Assembly (NCBI GenBank): GCA_021777055.1
Contig: JAIQZO010000040.1
Span: 1-63,144, forward strand
Source of the DNA: Candidatus Anammoxibacter sp.
Lineage (GTDB): Bacteria; Planctomycetota; Brocadiia; Brocadiales; Anammoxibacteraceae
Reading direction: 5' to 3'
Length of the DNA stretch: 63,144 nucleotides
In this document: piece after piece, positions 36,384-44,187 of the stretch
How the letters are laid out: every line of letters begins with the position of its first letter
Position numbering within the stretch: position 1 is the stretch's first letter
Program-made: the position numbers and the translations under genes
Notes under the pieces: model-generated
The model's input: the letters and a program-made list of their open reading frames with translations, nothing else
Database searches by the model: none
Told to the model about the DNA's origin: nothing

Positions 36384-38123
36384 ATGCGTGTAATGATAGC
36401 TAAAAATGCAGGGTTTTGTATGGGCGTTAAAAGGGCCATGGATATTGTACTTGACACAGCAAACAAAGCGTCAAAGGAAGAACCTGTATACACTGACGGC
36501 CCGTTAATCCATAACCCACAAGTCCTTGAATTTCTGGAGCAAAAAGGGATATCTGTTTTGGATGAAGATACAAATCCTAATGGCATTAACGTAGTAATAA
36601 GGGCGCACGGGATAAAACCCGACAGAAAAGAAAAGATTGAGAATTCAGGTGCAAAGGTTTGCGATGCCACATGCCCTAATGTAAAAAGTGTTCAAGTAAT
36701 TATAAAGAGGTATGCCGCCCAAGGTTATTCCACAGTAATAGTAGGGGATAAAGGACATGCGGAAGTGGACGGCCTCTTGGGATATACTGGAGATAACGGT
36801 TATGTGGTTGAAAATGTGGACGATATCTCTAAGCTACCTGAAATGGAAAAAGTATGTGTTGTATCACAAACAACCCAATGCAAGGAGGTCTTTAATCAAG
36901 TTGCAGAAATATTAAAAGAGAAGCATAAAGAGTGTAAAGTGTTTGCAACAATATGCAGCTCCACATCCAAACGGCAAAAAGATATCGTGGATTTAAGTAA
37001 AGAAGTTAACGCCATGGTAGTTGTCGGTGGCAGAAACAGCGCAAACACTAAAAGACTAGCAGAGATATCCGAAACCTACCTGCCTACATTTCTTATAGAA
37101 ACTGAAGAGGAACTTGACATGAAAAAACTCATGGGATACGGGCTAATAGGTGTGACGGCAGGGGCATCAACACCAAACTGGATGATAAACAGAGTTGTTA
37201 ACAAAATAGAGTCCTGTAACCAAGACACTGGATCTACGGCATCGAAATACATACACAATTTTGGACGCTTTATGATAGGCTCCAGCTTTTATTTGGGTAT
37301 CGGAGCCGGTTTTATGAGTTACGCAAATACAGTACTACTTAACATTAAACCGCAACTGTTTTTCTGCATAATTGCGTTTTTATTTATTTTTTCCCTTTAC
37401 ATGTTTAACAACCTGGCAAATAAAGAATCAATAGAATTTAACGAACCGCAGAAGGCAAAGTATTATGACAAACACCACAGTCTTTTTTTAGGATTGGGAA
37501 TAGGAGGTGCAGTTTTATCCATCATACTAGCATCTTTTGTAAACACACCGGTCTTTCTTTGCTTACTCTTTTCGGCTGTGCTAGGGATCTTGTACAGTTT
37601 AAAAATAAATCCTAAGAAATTACCGCAATTTATAAAATACAACAGCTTAGCGCAAATCCCAGGTTCAAAAGAGATATTTTCCAGTATTGCATGGGCTGTA
37701 TGCACAAGCCTTATACTATTTTTTGGTAATATGACAAACTCTATCTCTGAGTTAGTAGTTGCATTTGCATTTACATTCTCCATCTCATTTATTAGAGGGG
37801 TGTTTCTCGGTATAAAAGAGATGCAAGGTGATAGGCTTGTAGGAAAAGAGACAATACCTGTTGCCATTGGAAAAGAAAAGGCAAAACAGTTACTTGCCAT
37901 TATATCATTCTTTACTGGAATTTTGCTCATTATCAGCCCTATAGTGGGATGGACTTCTAATTTTAGCTTATTTTTATTGCCATGCATTGCATATGCTTGC
38001 TCTTATTTATACCTTTTCCATAAACGTATTTTACGGAACGGCATGCTATGCGAAGCTTTAGCAGATTTAAACTTTTTACTTGCAGGTATCATGGCCTATG
38101 TTTGGCAGATATGCCAAATATAA
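36384..38123 (+). CDS. ispH: IspH (HMBPP reductase) fused to a degenerate UbiA-type membrane domain
   Basis: 579 residues. Residues 1-280 are a complete IspH/LytB, the last enzyme of the MEP isoprenoid pathway, reducing HMBPP to IPP and DMAPP. The [4Fe-4S] cysteines are C12 (GFCMGV), C97 (DATCPNV) and C191 (ICSSTSKRQ); H43, H75, E127 (HAEVDG), T163-T164 and SANT are also present. Residues 290-579 are a UbiA-like prenyltransferase with about eight membrane helices. Its first Asp-rich motif, normally NDxxDxxxD followed by NEP, reads N342-N-L-A-N-K-E-S-I..NEP, so the metal-binding aspartates are lost. The second motif (IKEMQGDRLVGKETIPVAIG) is partly kept. The fused domain may anchor IspH at the membrane or use another mechanism. 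AAAGGA precedes the ATG. First gene of a tight cluster. Confidence 0.93.
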   Translation: MRVMIAKNAGFCMGVKRAMDIVLDTANKASKEEPVYTDGPLIHNPQVLEFLEQKGISVLDEDTNPNGINVVIRAHGIKPDRKEKIENSGAKVCDATCPNVKSVQVIIKRYAAQGYSTVIVGDKGHAEVDGLLGYTGDNGYVVENVDDISKLPEMEKVCVVSQTTQCKEVFNQVAEILKEKHKECKVFATICSSTSKRQKDIVDLSKEVNAMVVVGGRNSANTKRLAEISETYLPTFLIETEEELDMKKLMGYGLIGVTAGASTPNWMINRVVNKIESCNQDTGSTASKYIHNFGRFMIGSSFYLGIGAGFMSYANTVLLNIKPQLFFCIIAFLFIFSLYMFNNLANKESIEFNEPQKAKYYDKHHSLFLGLGIGGAVLSIILASFVNTPVFLCLLFSAVLGILYSLKINPKKLPQFIKYNSLAQIPGSKEIFSSIAWAVCTSLILFFGNMTNSISELVVAFAFTFSISFIRGVFLGIKEMQGDRLVGKETIPVAIGKEKAKQLLAIISFFTGILLIISPIVGWTSNFSLFLLPCIAYACSYLYLFHKRILRNGMLCEALADLNFLLAGIMAYVWQICQI

Positions 38124-38134
38124 ATAAATTATAT

Positions 38135-38833
38135 ATGTCAAAAAAAAATAAAGGTGTTCTTTCTCAATTAAGAAAACTTATCAGAAACAGACTTCTTACG
38201 GGTTTTCTGGTAATTTTACCTATATATGTAACTTTCTTTGTTGTTAAGTTTCTCTTCGGTTTTGTGGGAACGGAGTTCCTACCAATACTAAAAAAGTTTT
38301 TAAAGAGTGAATCCAGCCTTCCAGATGCGGTTTTACATCCCATATTGATTGCGGTTGGTATCTTTATTACGTTTGTAGTTCTTTATATAATAGGTTTCTT
38401 CGCTTCAAATTTCCTTGGACGAAAGATAATCTCGTTTTACGAAAGTATAATAAGCAATACACCTGTTATCAAAGGTATATACTCATCAACAAAACAGGTT
38501 ATACATACATTCTCGGCATCTGATGAACAATCATTCAAAAAAGTAGTTTTAGTCGAGTATCCCAAGAAAGGAACAAGCGTCTTTGGTTTTGTTACCGGTT
38601 CCATAACAAATAAGGTTAACAATACCCTTGTAAGCGTTTTTATACCTACTACACCTAATCCAACATCCGGTTTTTTGATATATCTGGCAAAAGATGACAT
38701 TATGGATACGAACCTCGCCGTAGAAGAGGCAATAAAGCTTATTATATCCGGAGGGATTCTTGTCCCCGAAGGTATTGATTTCCAAGTAGCAGAAAATAAA
38801 ACTAGAAAAGTAGAAAGAATAGAAACTTTTTAG
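38135..38833 (+). CDS. DUF502 family inner-membrane protein
   Basis: 232 residues from the ATG at 38135 (MSKKNKGVLSQLRKLIRNRL), 11 nt after the ispH-UbiA stop. In-frame upstream ATGs (38111, 38048) overlap that gene and add no conserved sequence. There are two membrane helices (TGFLVILPIYVTFFVVKFLF and ILIAVGIFITFVVLYIIGFF), then a conserved soluble part with IISNTPVIKGIYSSTKQVI, VEYPKKGTSVFGFVTG, VFIPTTPNPTSG and ISGGILVPE. These blocks define DUF502, a widespread family without an assigned biochemical function, linked in plants to membrane trafficking and cell-wall phenotypes. It ends 10 nt before the next gene and is surely co-transcribed. Confidence 0.9.
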   Translation: MSKKNKGVLSQLRKLIRNRLLTGFLVILPIYVTFFVVKFLFGFVGTEFLPILKKFLKSESSLPDAVLHPILIAVGIFITFVVLYIIGFFASNFLGRKIISFYESIISNTPVIKGIYSSTKQVIHTFSASDEQSFKKVVLVEYPKKGTSVFGFVTGSITNKVNNTLVSVFIPTTPNPTSGFLIYLAKDDIMDTNLAVEEAIKLIISGGILVPEGIDFQVAENKTRKVERIETF

Positions 38834-38843
38834 GGGCATAAAG

Positions 38844-40097
38844 ATGATAAACGTACTACCAAAAATCGCGCTAATCAAACAAAAATTTAAAGCGCCTCTT
38901 ATTAACGATATACCAGGTGAAATTAAAAACGAGCTATCTCGATTGGGATTATCATCAAAGGTGAAAAAAGGAGACACCGTTGCTATTACTTCTGGCAGCA
39001 GAGGAATCTCAAATATCGAACTTATCACCAAAACCGTTGTAGATGAATTAAAAAATCTGGGCTTAAAACCTTTTATCGTTCCCGCTATGGGAAGCCACGG
39101 TGGAGGTACCGCTGAGGGTCAAAAAGATGTACTGCAAAGATACGGAATCTCAGAAGAGAGAATGGGTGTTCCTGTAAAATCATCTATGAATGTAGTGGAA
39201 ATAGGACGCAGCGAATATGGCATACCTGTTTATTTAGATAAGAACGCGTCAGATGCGGATCATGTTGTGGTACTTAACCGTATAAAAGTACATACGCGCT
39301 TTACCGGTACCATAGAGAGTGGAATTGTAAAGATGCTCCTTATCGGCCTTGGTAAAAGGGAAGGCGCCACCATGTATCACCGCGCCATTAATCAATACAG
39401 CTTTGACCAGATCATAAAATCGGTTGCCCCTATCATACTTTCAAACGTAAAAATACTATTCGGGCTGGGAATACTTGAGAACGCGTACGAAGATACCGCC
39501 AAGATTAAAGCGATGAACCCCGATGAAATCCTTGACATAGAACCGGAGCTGCAAGCCGAATCTGTAGAGCTACTTGCAAAACTACCATTCTCCCTGCCAG
39601 ATCTTTTAATTGTAGATGAAATGGGCAAGGATCTTAGCGGTACAGGCATGGACACTAACGTTGTTGGAAAGAAAGCACAACCAGTTAGCGGAGCAGCAAG
39701 AATATTTGTCAGAGACCTCACGTCAAAATCACACGGCAATGCATGCGGCATAGGACTTGCAGACTTTACAACACAACGTCTTGTGGACAAGATAGACTAC
39801 AATGCAACTTATGTGAACTGCATTACCGGTCAAAGGCCTGAAGGGGCCAAGATCCCTATGACATTCAAAACTGACCGGGAAGCCATTGATGCCGCACTCT
39901 CCACTTCCGGACTCATTAAACCTGAAAACGCAAAGATTATGTGGATAAAGAACACCCTGGAATTAGAAGAGGTGATAGTTTCTGAAAGTTTTACTAAAGG
40001 TATTGAAACCAGTAAAAACATTAAATTATTGTCTCCGTTTAAAGAGATGGAGTTTGATCAATCAGGCGACTTGATAAGGATCATCTCGGGAGAATGA
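38844..40097 (+). CDS. LarA-like (DUF2088 / lactate racemase fold) protein
   Basis: 417 residues, cytosolic. The N-terminal part resembles LarA, the nickel-pincer lactate racemase: GDTVAITSGSRGISN, then MGSHGGGTAEGQ (His at the LarA H108 position), VLNRIKVHTRFTGTIESGIVKM (His and Lys at the H174/K184 positions) and ATMYHRAI (His at the H200 position). These are my alignments by eye. No larB/C/E cofactor genes are in the window, so racemase activity is uncertain; paralogous families act on other hydroxy acids. It starts 10 nt after the DUF502 gene and overlaps the next gene by 4 nt (ATGA), so translation is coupled. Confidence 0.75.
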   Translation: MINVLPKIALIKQKFKAPLINDIPGEIKNELSRLGLSSKVKKGDTVAITSGSRGISNIELITKTVVDELKNLGLKPFIVPAMGSHGGGTAEGQKDVLQRYGISEERMGVPVKSSMNVVEIGRSEYGIPVYLDKNASDADHVVVLNRIKVHTRFTGTIESGIVKMLLIGLGKREGATMYHRAINQYSFDQIIKSVAPIILSNVKILFGLGILENAYEDTAKIKAMNPDEILDIEPELQAESVELLAKLPFSLPDLLIVDEMGKDLSGTGMDTNVVGKKAQPVSGAARIFVRDLTSKSHGNACGIGLADFTTQRLVDKIDYNATYVNCITGQRPEGAKIPMTFKTDREAIDAALSTSGLIKPENAKIMWIKNTLELEEVIVSESFTKGIETSKNIKLLSPFKEMEFDQSGDLIRIISGE

Positions 40098-40822
40098 AAA
40101 AACGTATTACAATACTAGCCAATACTAAAAGAAAAGGAGACGGTGTCTGTATTGCCGGCATTGACCAAGACGGTTCGTGGATTAGACCGGTAAAGGTTGA
40201 TGGCAATTATCTTGAGAAAAAAGATCTCTTTTCCGGTAATAATGTAATAATCGATACATTTTATGAAGTCGATATTGTTTTGGACCGCTATATCCCAAAT
40301 CCGCCAAATACTGAAGATTATAAGATTTCCGATGATACAAAACCGGAGTTAGTACGCAAAATACTAACAGATAATGAACGTTTAAAATTTCTGGATAAAT
40401 TTGTAGACCCCTGCGTTGAGGATATATTTAATGGTGGAAAAAGGGCGCTGGGTCTTGTCCAATGCAAAGAGATAATAAATGTGGAAGCCGGATGGTGCAG
40501 TGACGGCAAATTCTACAACACTATTACGTTCAAAGATAATTCATCAAAAGAGTATACACTATCTGTCACTGACCTTAGATGGGCAGCATTCAAGAAGCAC
40601 TTTATAAAATCAAATAATTTACAAAGTATTCAGTTAAATAACCGGGAAATAATAAAACTTTGTAAACCGGAAAGCATTTTCTTCTCACTAGGACTTGCAA
40701 GGGAAACCGATATGAAAATGAAAGAGTTGATAATCGGTGTCTTTACAATCCCTGATTATGCTGAATGTAAAAACTTTCAGGATCTTCAATTAATGGAAAA
40801 ATCCATAAACGTGGCCGTTTAA
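40094..40822 (+). CDS. dual OB-fold domain protein (putative nucleic-acid-related)
   Basis: 242 residues, soluble. The opening KRITILANTKRKGDGVCIAG, followed by GSWIRPV, matches a family annotated as dual OB-domain proteins, which occur in scattered bacteria, often beside nucleotide-handling genes. Two beta-rich halves can be seen (residues 1-110 and 120-240), the second with YNTITFKDNSSKEYTLSVTDLRW. The biochemical role is unknown. It overlaps the LarA-like gene and is followed 1 nt later by the moaB/mogA gene, so the three are one transcription unit. The family assignment is from memory and moderately sure. Confidence 0.6.
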   Translation: MKKRITILANTKRKGDGVCIAGIDQDGSWIRPVKVDGNYLEKKDLFSGNNVIIDTFYEVDIVLDRYIPNPPNTEDYKISDDTKPELVRKILTDNERLKFLDKFVDPCVEDIFNGGKRALGLVQCKEIINVEAGWCSDGKFYNTITFKDNSSKEYTLSVTDLRWAAFKKHFIKSNNLQSIQLNNREIIKLCKPESIFFSLGLARETDMKMKELIIGVFTIPDYAECKNFQDLQLMEKSINVAV

Positions 40823-40823
40823 C

Positions 40824-41327
40824 ATGATTAAGACTGCGATACTAACAATTAGTGACAGAGGTGCACGTGGTGAACGTGAAGATAAGAGCGGGGATGCTAT
40901 AAAATCCGGACTTAAGGATATTGACGCAATTGTAACCACTTACGATGTTATTCCGGACGAAAGAGAGCTGATTGTTGAAAAACTCAGACAATTATCCATG
41001 GATTGCGATCTAATTTTAACAACAGGTGGCACAGGGGTCTCCCCTCGTGATGTTACACCCGAGGCAACCAAAGAAGTTATAGAAAAAGAGCTTCCCGGAT
41101 TTGCCGAAGTTATGCGAATGGAAAGCTACAAAGTTACTCCGTTTGCAATTGGTTCTCGTGCTATTGCAGGAATAAGGGACAAAACGTTAATTATCAACCT
41201 TCCCGGAAGCCCAAAAGCAGTGTCTGAATGCTTGGGATTTATTATAAAAGTTATCCCTCATACTGTTAAGCTAATCAAAGGCAACGTAACCGACTGTGCA
41301 GATGACATAAAAAAAAGTGAAAAGTGA
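40824..41327 (+). CDS. mogA: molybdenum cofactor biosynthesis protein MoaB/MogA
   Basis: 167 residues. MogA-type enzymes adenylylate molybdopterin before molybdate insertion; close MoaB homologues share the fold. Signatures are ILTISDRGARGEREDKSG, LTTGGTGVSPRDVTPEAT, EKELPGFAEVMR and INLPGSPKAVSECLGFI. The sequence cannot decide between MoaB and MogA; in organisms without a second copy this protein performs the MogA step. The last residues KKSEK and the stop codon are supplied by the GTGAAAA repeat that begins here (41311). No other molybdopterin gene is nearby. Confidence 0.9.
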   Translation: MIKTAILTISDRGARGEREDKSGDAIKSGLKDIDAIVTTYDVIPDERELIVEKLRQLSMDCDLILTTGGTGVSPRDVTPEATKEVIEKELPGFAEVMRMESYKVTPFAIGSRAIAGIRDKTLIINLPGSPKAVSECLGFIIKVIPHTVKLIKGNVTDCADDIKKSEK

Positions 41328-41377
41328 AAAACTAAAAGTTAAAAACTTTTCACTTTTCACTTTTCACTTTTCACTTT
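41311..41377. repeat. GTGAAAA heptamer repeat forming a long hairpin between convergent genes
   Basis: AAAGTGAAAAGTGAAAAACT on the left is complemented by AACTTTTCACTTTTCACTTT on the right, giving a 25-30 bp stem. It provides the last codons and stop of mogA and reaches the stop codon of the opposing gene (41376), so it probably also works as a bidirectional terminator. The same unit recurs at 61533-61680. Confidence 0.75.
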
Positions 41378-41969
41378 AAAACGTCTCACTCATTACCCCA
41401 CCGAAAGGCAGCAAAGGAATAAGAAAATTTCCCAAAATTCCCATAATCAGTAGAATAAACCAGAGTGCATCAAACTGTTCAAGTTTTTTTTGTTTTAATA
41501 GAATAATGGAAATAATTGAAGCCAATTTCGGACCATCGCTAACCCCTGGGGTAATACCACCGTAAACTATTCCATAATTATAAATTACAAACGCAAGCAT
41601 CCCCAAATAAGCATAAACAGCCTTTTTGTCATCATTTTCAACCAAACCAATAACAGATATCAACAAGACTGTTAGCGCCAGGATAACAAGGCTTCCGGCT
41701 AACAGAATAGTCCCATTATCTACAACTGAACTACTTTCGTAATATTTGTTCATAAAGAAGTCAAAAAGAAATATGCCTGCAATTATTGTCACAAGTGTAA
41801 CAAACTCTTCTTTTCGCCTTCTTGAAACCCTTATTACGATGGCCATTAAAACAAACATTGTAGAGCCTGGATGTACAGCCCCCCACAAATACCCAAATAC
41901 CGGCGCCCCTAAGACGGAAATAATCGCACTAGTAAATAATCCGATTAATATTGGGGAAGATGTGATCAT
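41376..41969 (-). CDS. hypothetical integral membrane protein
   Basis: 197 residues with five or six predicted membrane helices (for example ILIGLFTSAIISVLGAPVFG, FVTLVTIIAGIFLFDFF, GTILLAGSLVILALTVLLIS, DALWFILLIMGILGNFLIPL). Between helices is a short charged loop (VIRVSRRRKEEF). The GVHPGST-like stretch and conserved prolines do not identify a family. It faces mogA end to end and stands alone on the minus strand. I do not recognise it; a small transport or sensory membrane protein is possible. Confidence 0.75.
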   Translation of the reverse strand: MITSSPILIGLFTSAIISVLGAPVFGYLWGAVHPGSTMFVLMAIVIRVSRRRKEEFVTLVTIIAGIFLFDFFMNKYYESSSVVDNGTILLAGSLVILALTVLLISVIGLVENDDKKAVYAYLGMLAFVIYNYGIVYGGITPGVSDGPKLASIISIILLKQKKLEQFDALWFILLIMGILGNFLIPLLPFGGVMSETF

Positions 41970-42321
41970 AAAGCTTTGTAGACGGAAATTTCACGAGTAT
42001 GCGATAAAGACTGCAACAATTCATTACCAGATCAGCTTACTAACTTTTTACCCGCTAATAATCAATTTTTAAATTACATTTGCAGTATGAAACAACCATT
42101 TCAGGATATCAACTTGTTTAATCTAACATATTTAGCATTAATAATCTATAACATTTGCAAATTACCAAAAAACCTGACTAATTATAAATTAAAAGCTTAA
42201 GTAAATCATCTTACCCATTTTATTTCCTGCAAGACCTGCCCATGTAATTACATGAACAGGTTCTTACAAAAACATTTCCTTTTAATCCTTTCGCCTTTAC
42301 TCTAACGAAAAAAAAAGATAT
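41970..42321. other. intergenic region with a palindrome
   Basis: ACCTGCC..CATGTAATTACATG..AACAGGT (42234-42261) forms a hairpin about 60 nt past the stop of the secreted protein at 42322. It has no T-run on the minus strand, so I regard it as a possible weak terminator or RNA-stability element. Otherwise featureless. Confidence 0.4.
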
Positions 42322-43434
42322 TTATGGAAGTGAGGAACCTGACGCACAGCTCTGAATATCTCCTTTGTCATTTCCGGTAATAATCCTTTCACGGCGCAAC
42401 GTGTTAGTAAGTTGCGAAACACATCGAACAAACTGACCGTGGTTATCTGCAAGGTCAGCACATTTGTTAATCAAATCAGAGATACTACATCCATTTCTTA
42501 CCATGTCATTGGAAACATCTGTATCACAACCATCAATAACTATATTTTCACCTAGATCAGAATCAGGGCAATCGTCCTCACTATCGTTAACTCCATCACT
42601 ATCTGAATCCATATCTTCTCCGGTTTGGTTATCATCTGATTCAAACCGCAACTCGTTAAACGGAACTGTGGTTTCCCACACGTTTTCTCCAAGTTTAAGA
42701 ACTACAGTTGATGGATTCTTAGTACCAGCAAGTTCTCCTTTCAATGTTTTTAATTTAATACTAAATGTATATTCATCAATACTCAACTCTTCAAGATGTG
42801 CATTGACATGTGAACCATCTACATCACCGTCAAACACCCATATTATGGCAGTATCAGCGCTACGATTGAATTCAACATCTTCATTTTCCATTTCACTTCC
42901 ATCGTCATCATTACTCTCCTCGTCGTCCTCGTCATCATCATCACTTTCGTCATCATCATCTTTATCTTTATTTTTTCCCTTATTCTTTCCGTTACCTTTA
43001 TTCCCATTGTCGTCATCTTTTGCCAAAACTATAGATGGAAAACCCTGCACACTGCCAAAAGCAACAGCAACACCATCATTGAGCACAAATGAATCAGCAG
43101 GAATTATTATTTCAAAATCGTCTATTGTAAATGTCAAATCGTCACTTACAAAATCAACACCTAAATCGTTCTGGTCCACTATAAACTTACCTTTTACCAT
43201 AACCTCATCTTCGTCTCCTATAAATTTAACCGCCATTTTATGAATTGTTAATTCTGAATTCTGATCATCAGGAGTTGCAGTTGGGGTTGGCGTAATAGTA
43301 GGTGTTGCTGTTTCTGTTGGCGATGGTGTTGGTGTCGCCGAAATAGTAGGAGTTGGTGTTTGAGCAAATGTACCGGTTACAAGAACACCACCTATTATTA
43401 CAAAAGAAATTACCAAAGTAACTATTTTCATCAT
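42322..43434 (-). CDS. secreted acidic protein with TSP3-like calcium-binding repeat
   Basis: 370 residues from the ATG at 43434 (MMKIVTLVISFVIIGGVLVT), since GAGGAG lies 7 nt before it inside the longer frame. After the signal peptide (to about GTFA) come a Thr/Pro linker (PTPTPTISATPTPSPTETAT), a beta domain (LTIHKMAVKFIGDEDEVMVK), a Lys/Asn then Asp-only tract (roughly residues 145-185), a second beta domain (FNRSADTAIIWVFDGDVDGS), a thrombospondin type 3-like motif (DSDSDGVNDSEDDCPDSD) and a Cys-rich helical end. It is probably calcium-binding and extracellular, perhaps a matrix protein. The PT linker resembles that of the cupredoxins. Function otherwise unknown. Confidence 0.8.
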   Translation of the reverse strand: MMKIVTLVISFVIIGGVLVTGTFAQTPTPTISATPTPSPTETATPTITPTPTATPDDQNSELTIHKMAVKFIGDEDEVMVKGKFIVDQNDLGVDFVSDDLTFTIDDFEIIIPADSFVLNDGVAVAFGSVQGFPSIVLAKDDDNGNKGNGKNKGKNKDKDDDDESDDDDEDDEESNDDDGSEMENEDVEFNRSADTAIIWVFDGDVDGSHVNAHLEELSIDEYTFSIKLKTLKGELAGTKNPSTVVLKLGENVWETTVPFNELRFESDDNQTGEDMDSDSDGVNDSEDDCPDSDLGENIVIDGCDTDVSNDMVRNGCSISDLINKCADLADNHGQFVRCVSQLTNTLRRERIITGNDKGDIQSCASGSSLP

Positions 43435-43774
43435 ATTTAAACTCCTCATTTATTATTTTAAAGTTTGTTTTTATATGAGATAAACAACAAATAATATAAT
43501 ACGTGTAAAAAATGTCCACTTATTAACTATACACAGTCAACACAAAATTTATGAACTTAAAACAGCCTCCTTTCTTAACACGAGTTGTTTTTTGACGAAA
43601 CATATAAATACTCAGCACAAGCATAAAAAACACTTTCTACTATTATTAAGTTTTATCATATTCATATGTTAATAATCTGTGATACATATCACCAAAACGT
43701 ATCTATTTAGCGTATTCAGCATTCAGGAGTCAGAATTCTGAATGAGAAAACCAACACAATATTGAGACCATTTA

Positions 43775-43955
43775 ATTGGTAGGTAAACGTCATGCCTGCC
43801 AATCTGTACCGTATAAATATTGTTAGGTTGAGGAACTTGTCCTATGGGCGTTTGCCTCAAACCGATCTTATTGGAGGACCTTGCGATTAAAGAAATGTTT
43901 CTTAAAATTGAGTGCTACTTAACCTAGCATTTGTTGTTGCGAACCGGCAACTAGT
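43775..43955 (+). ncRNA. candidate structured RNA of unknown class
   Basis: Three stem-loops occur in 180 nt: ATTGGTAGG/CCTGCCAAT (43775-43803), a long imperfect hairpin TTGAGG-AAC..GTCC / GGGC-GTT..CCTCAA around 43834-43865, and GTTGC/GCAAC (43936-43951). The stretch is less AT-rich than its surroundings. Length and a bulged central hairpin would suit a 6S-like RNA, but I cannot align it to 6S, SRP, RNase P or tmRNA. The strand is uncertain. Confidence 0.22.
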
Positions 43956-43982
43956 CAGAAATTAATCTAAAAAGCTAGTGCT

Positions 43983-44023
43983 ATATTCTGAATTCTGGAT
44001 TCTGACTACTGTATTCTGAATAA
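43983..44023. repeat. TTCTGAA-type heptamer repeat
   Basis: Reads in 7-mers as ATTCTGA ATTCTGG ATTCTGA CTACTGT ATTCTGA. Related patches are at 13577-13609, 13839-13870, 22978-23015, 43711-43744 and 45812-45834. Confidence 0.7.
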
Positions 44024-44187
44024 TTACACCAAAACAAATAAACAACGACTCTTTATCTATACGAAATACTACAAATTAATTTTTCTAATTCGTTGTCATT
44101 ATCAACTTTAAAAGATATAATTACGAGCCGATAAGTAATACATATGTTGTTTAAGGCATTACCCATTTTAGGTTTTCTTGTTTTCAT

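Larger units (their letters stand above)
43435..44187. other. intergenic region with heptamer repeats and a possible structured RNA
   Basis: Contains TTCTGAA-type repeats at 43711-43744 and 43983-44023, and between them a stretch with three hairpins (see 43775-43955). No open frame of note. Confidence 0.4.

Noticed and set aside
36384..38123. ispH-UbiA as an assembly error joining two genes
   Set aside because: The reading frame is continuous across the junction, with no stop, start or ribosome-binding site between the two domains.
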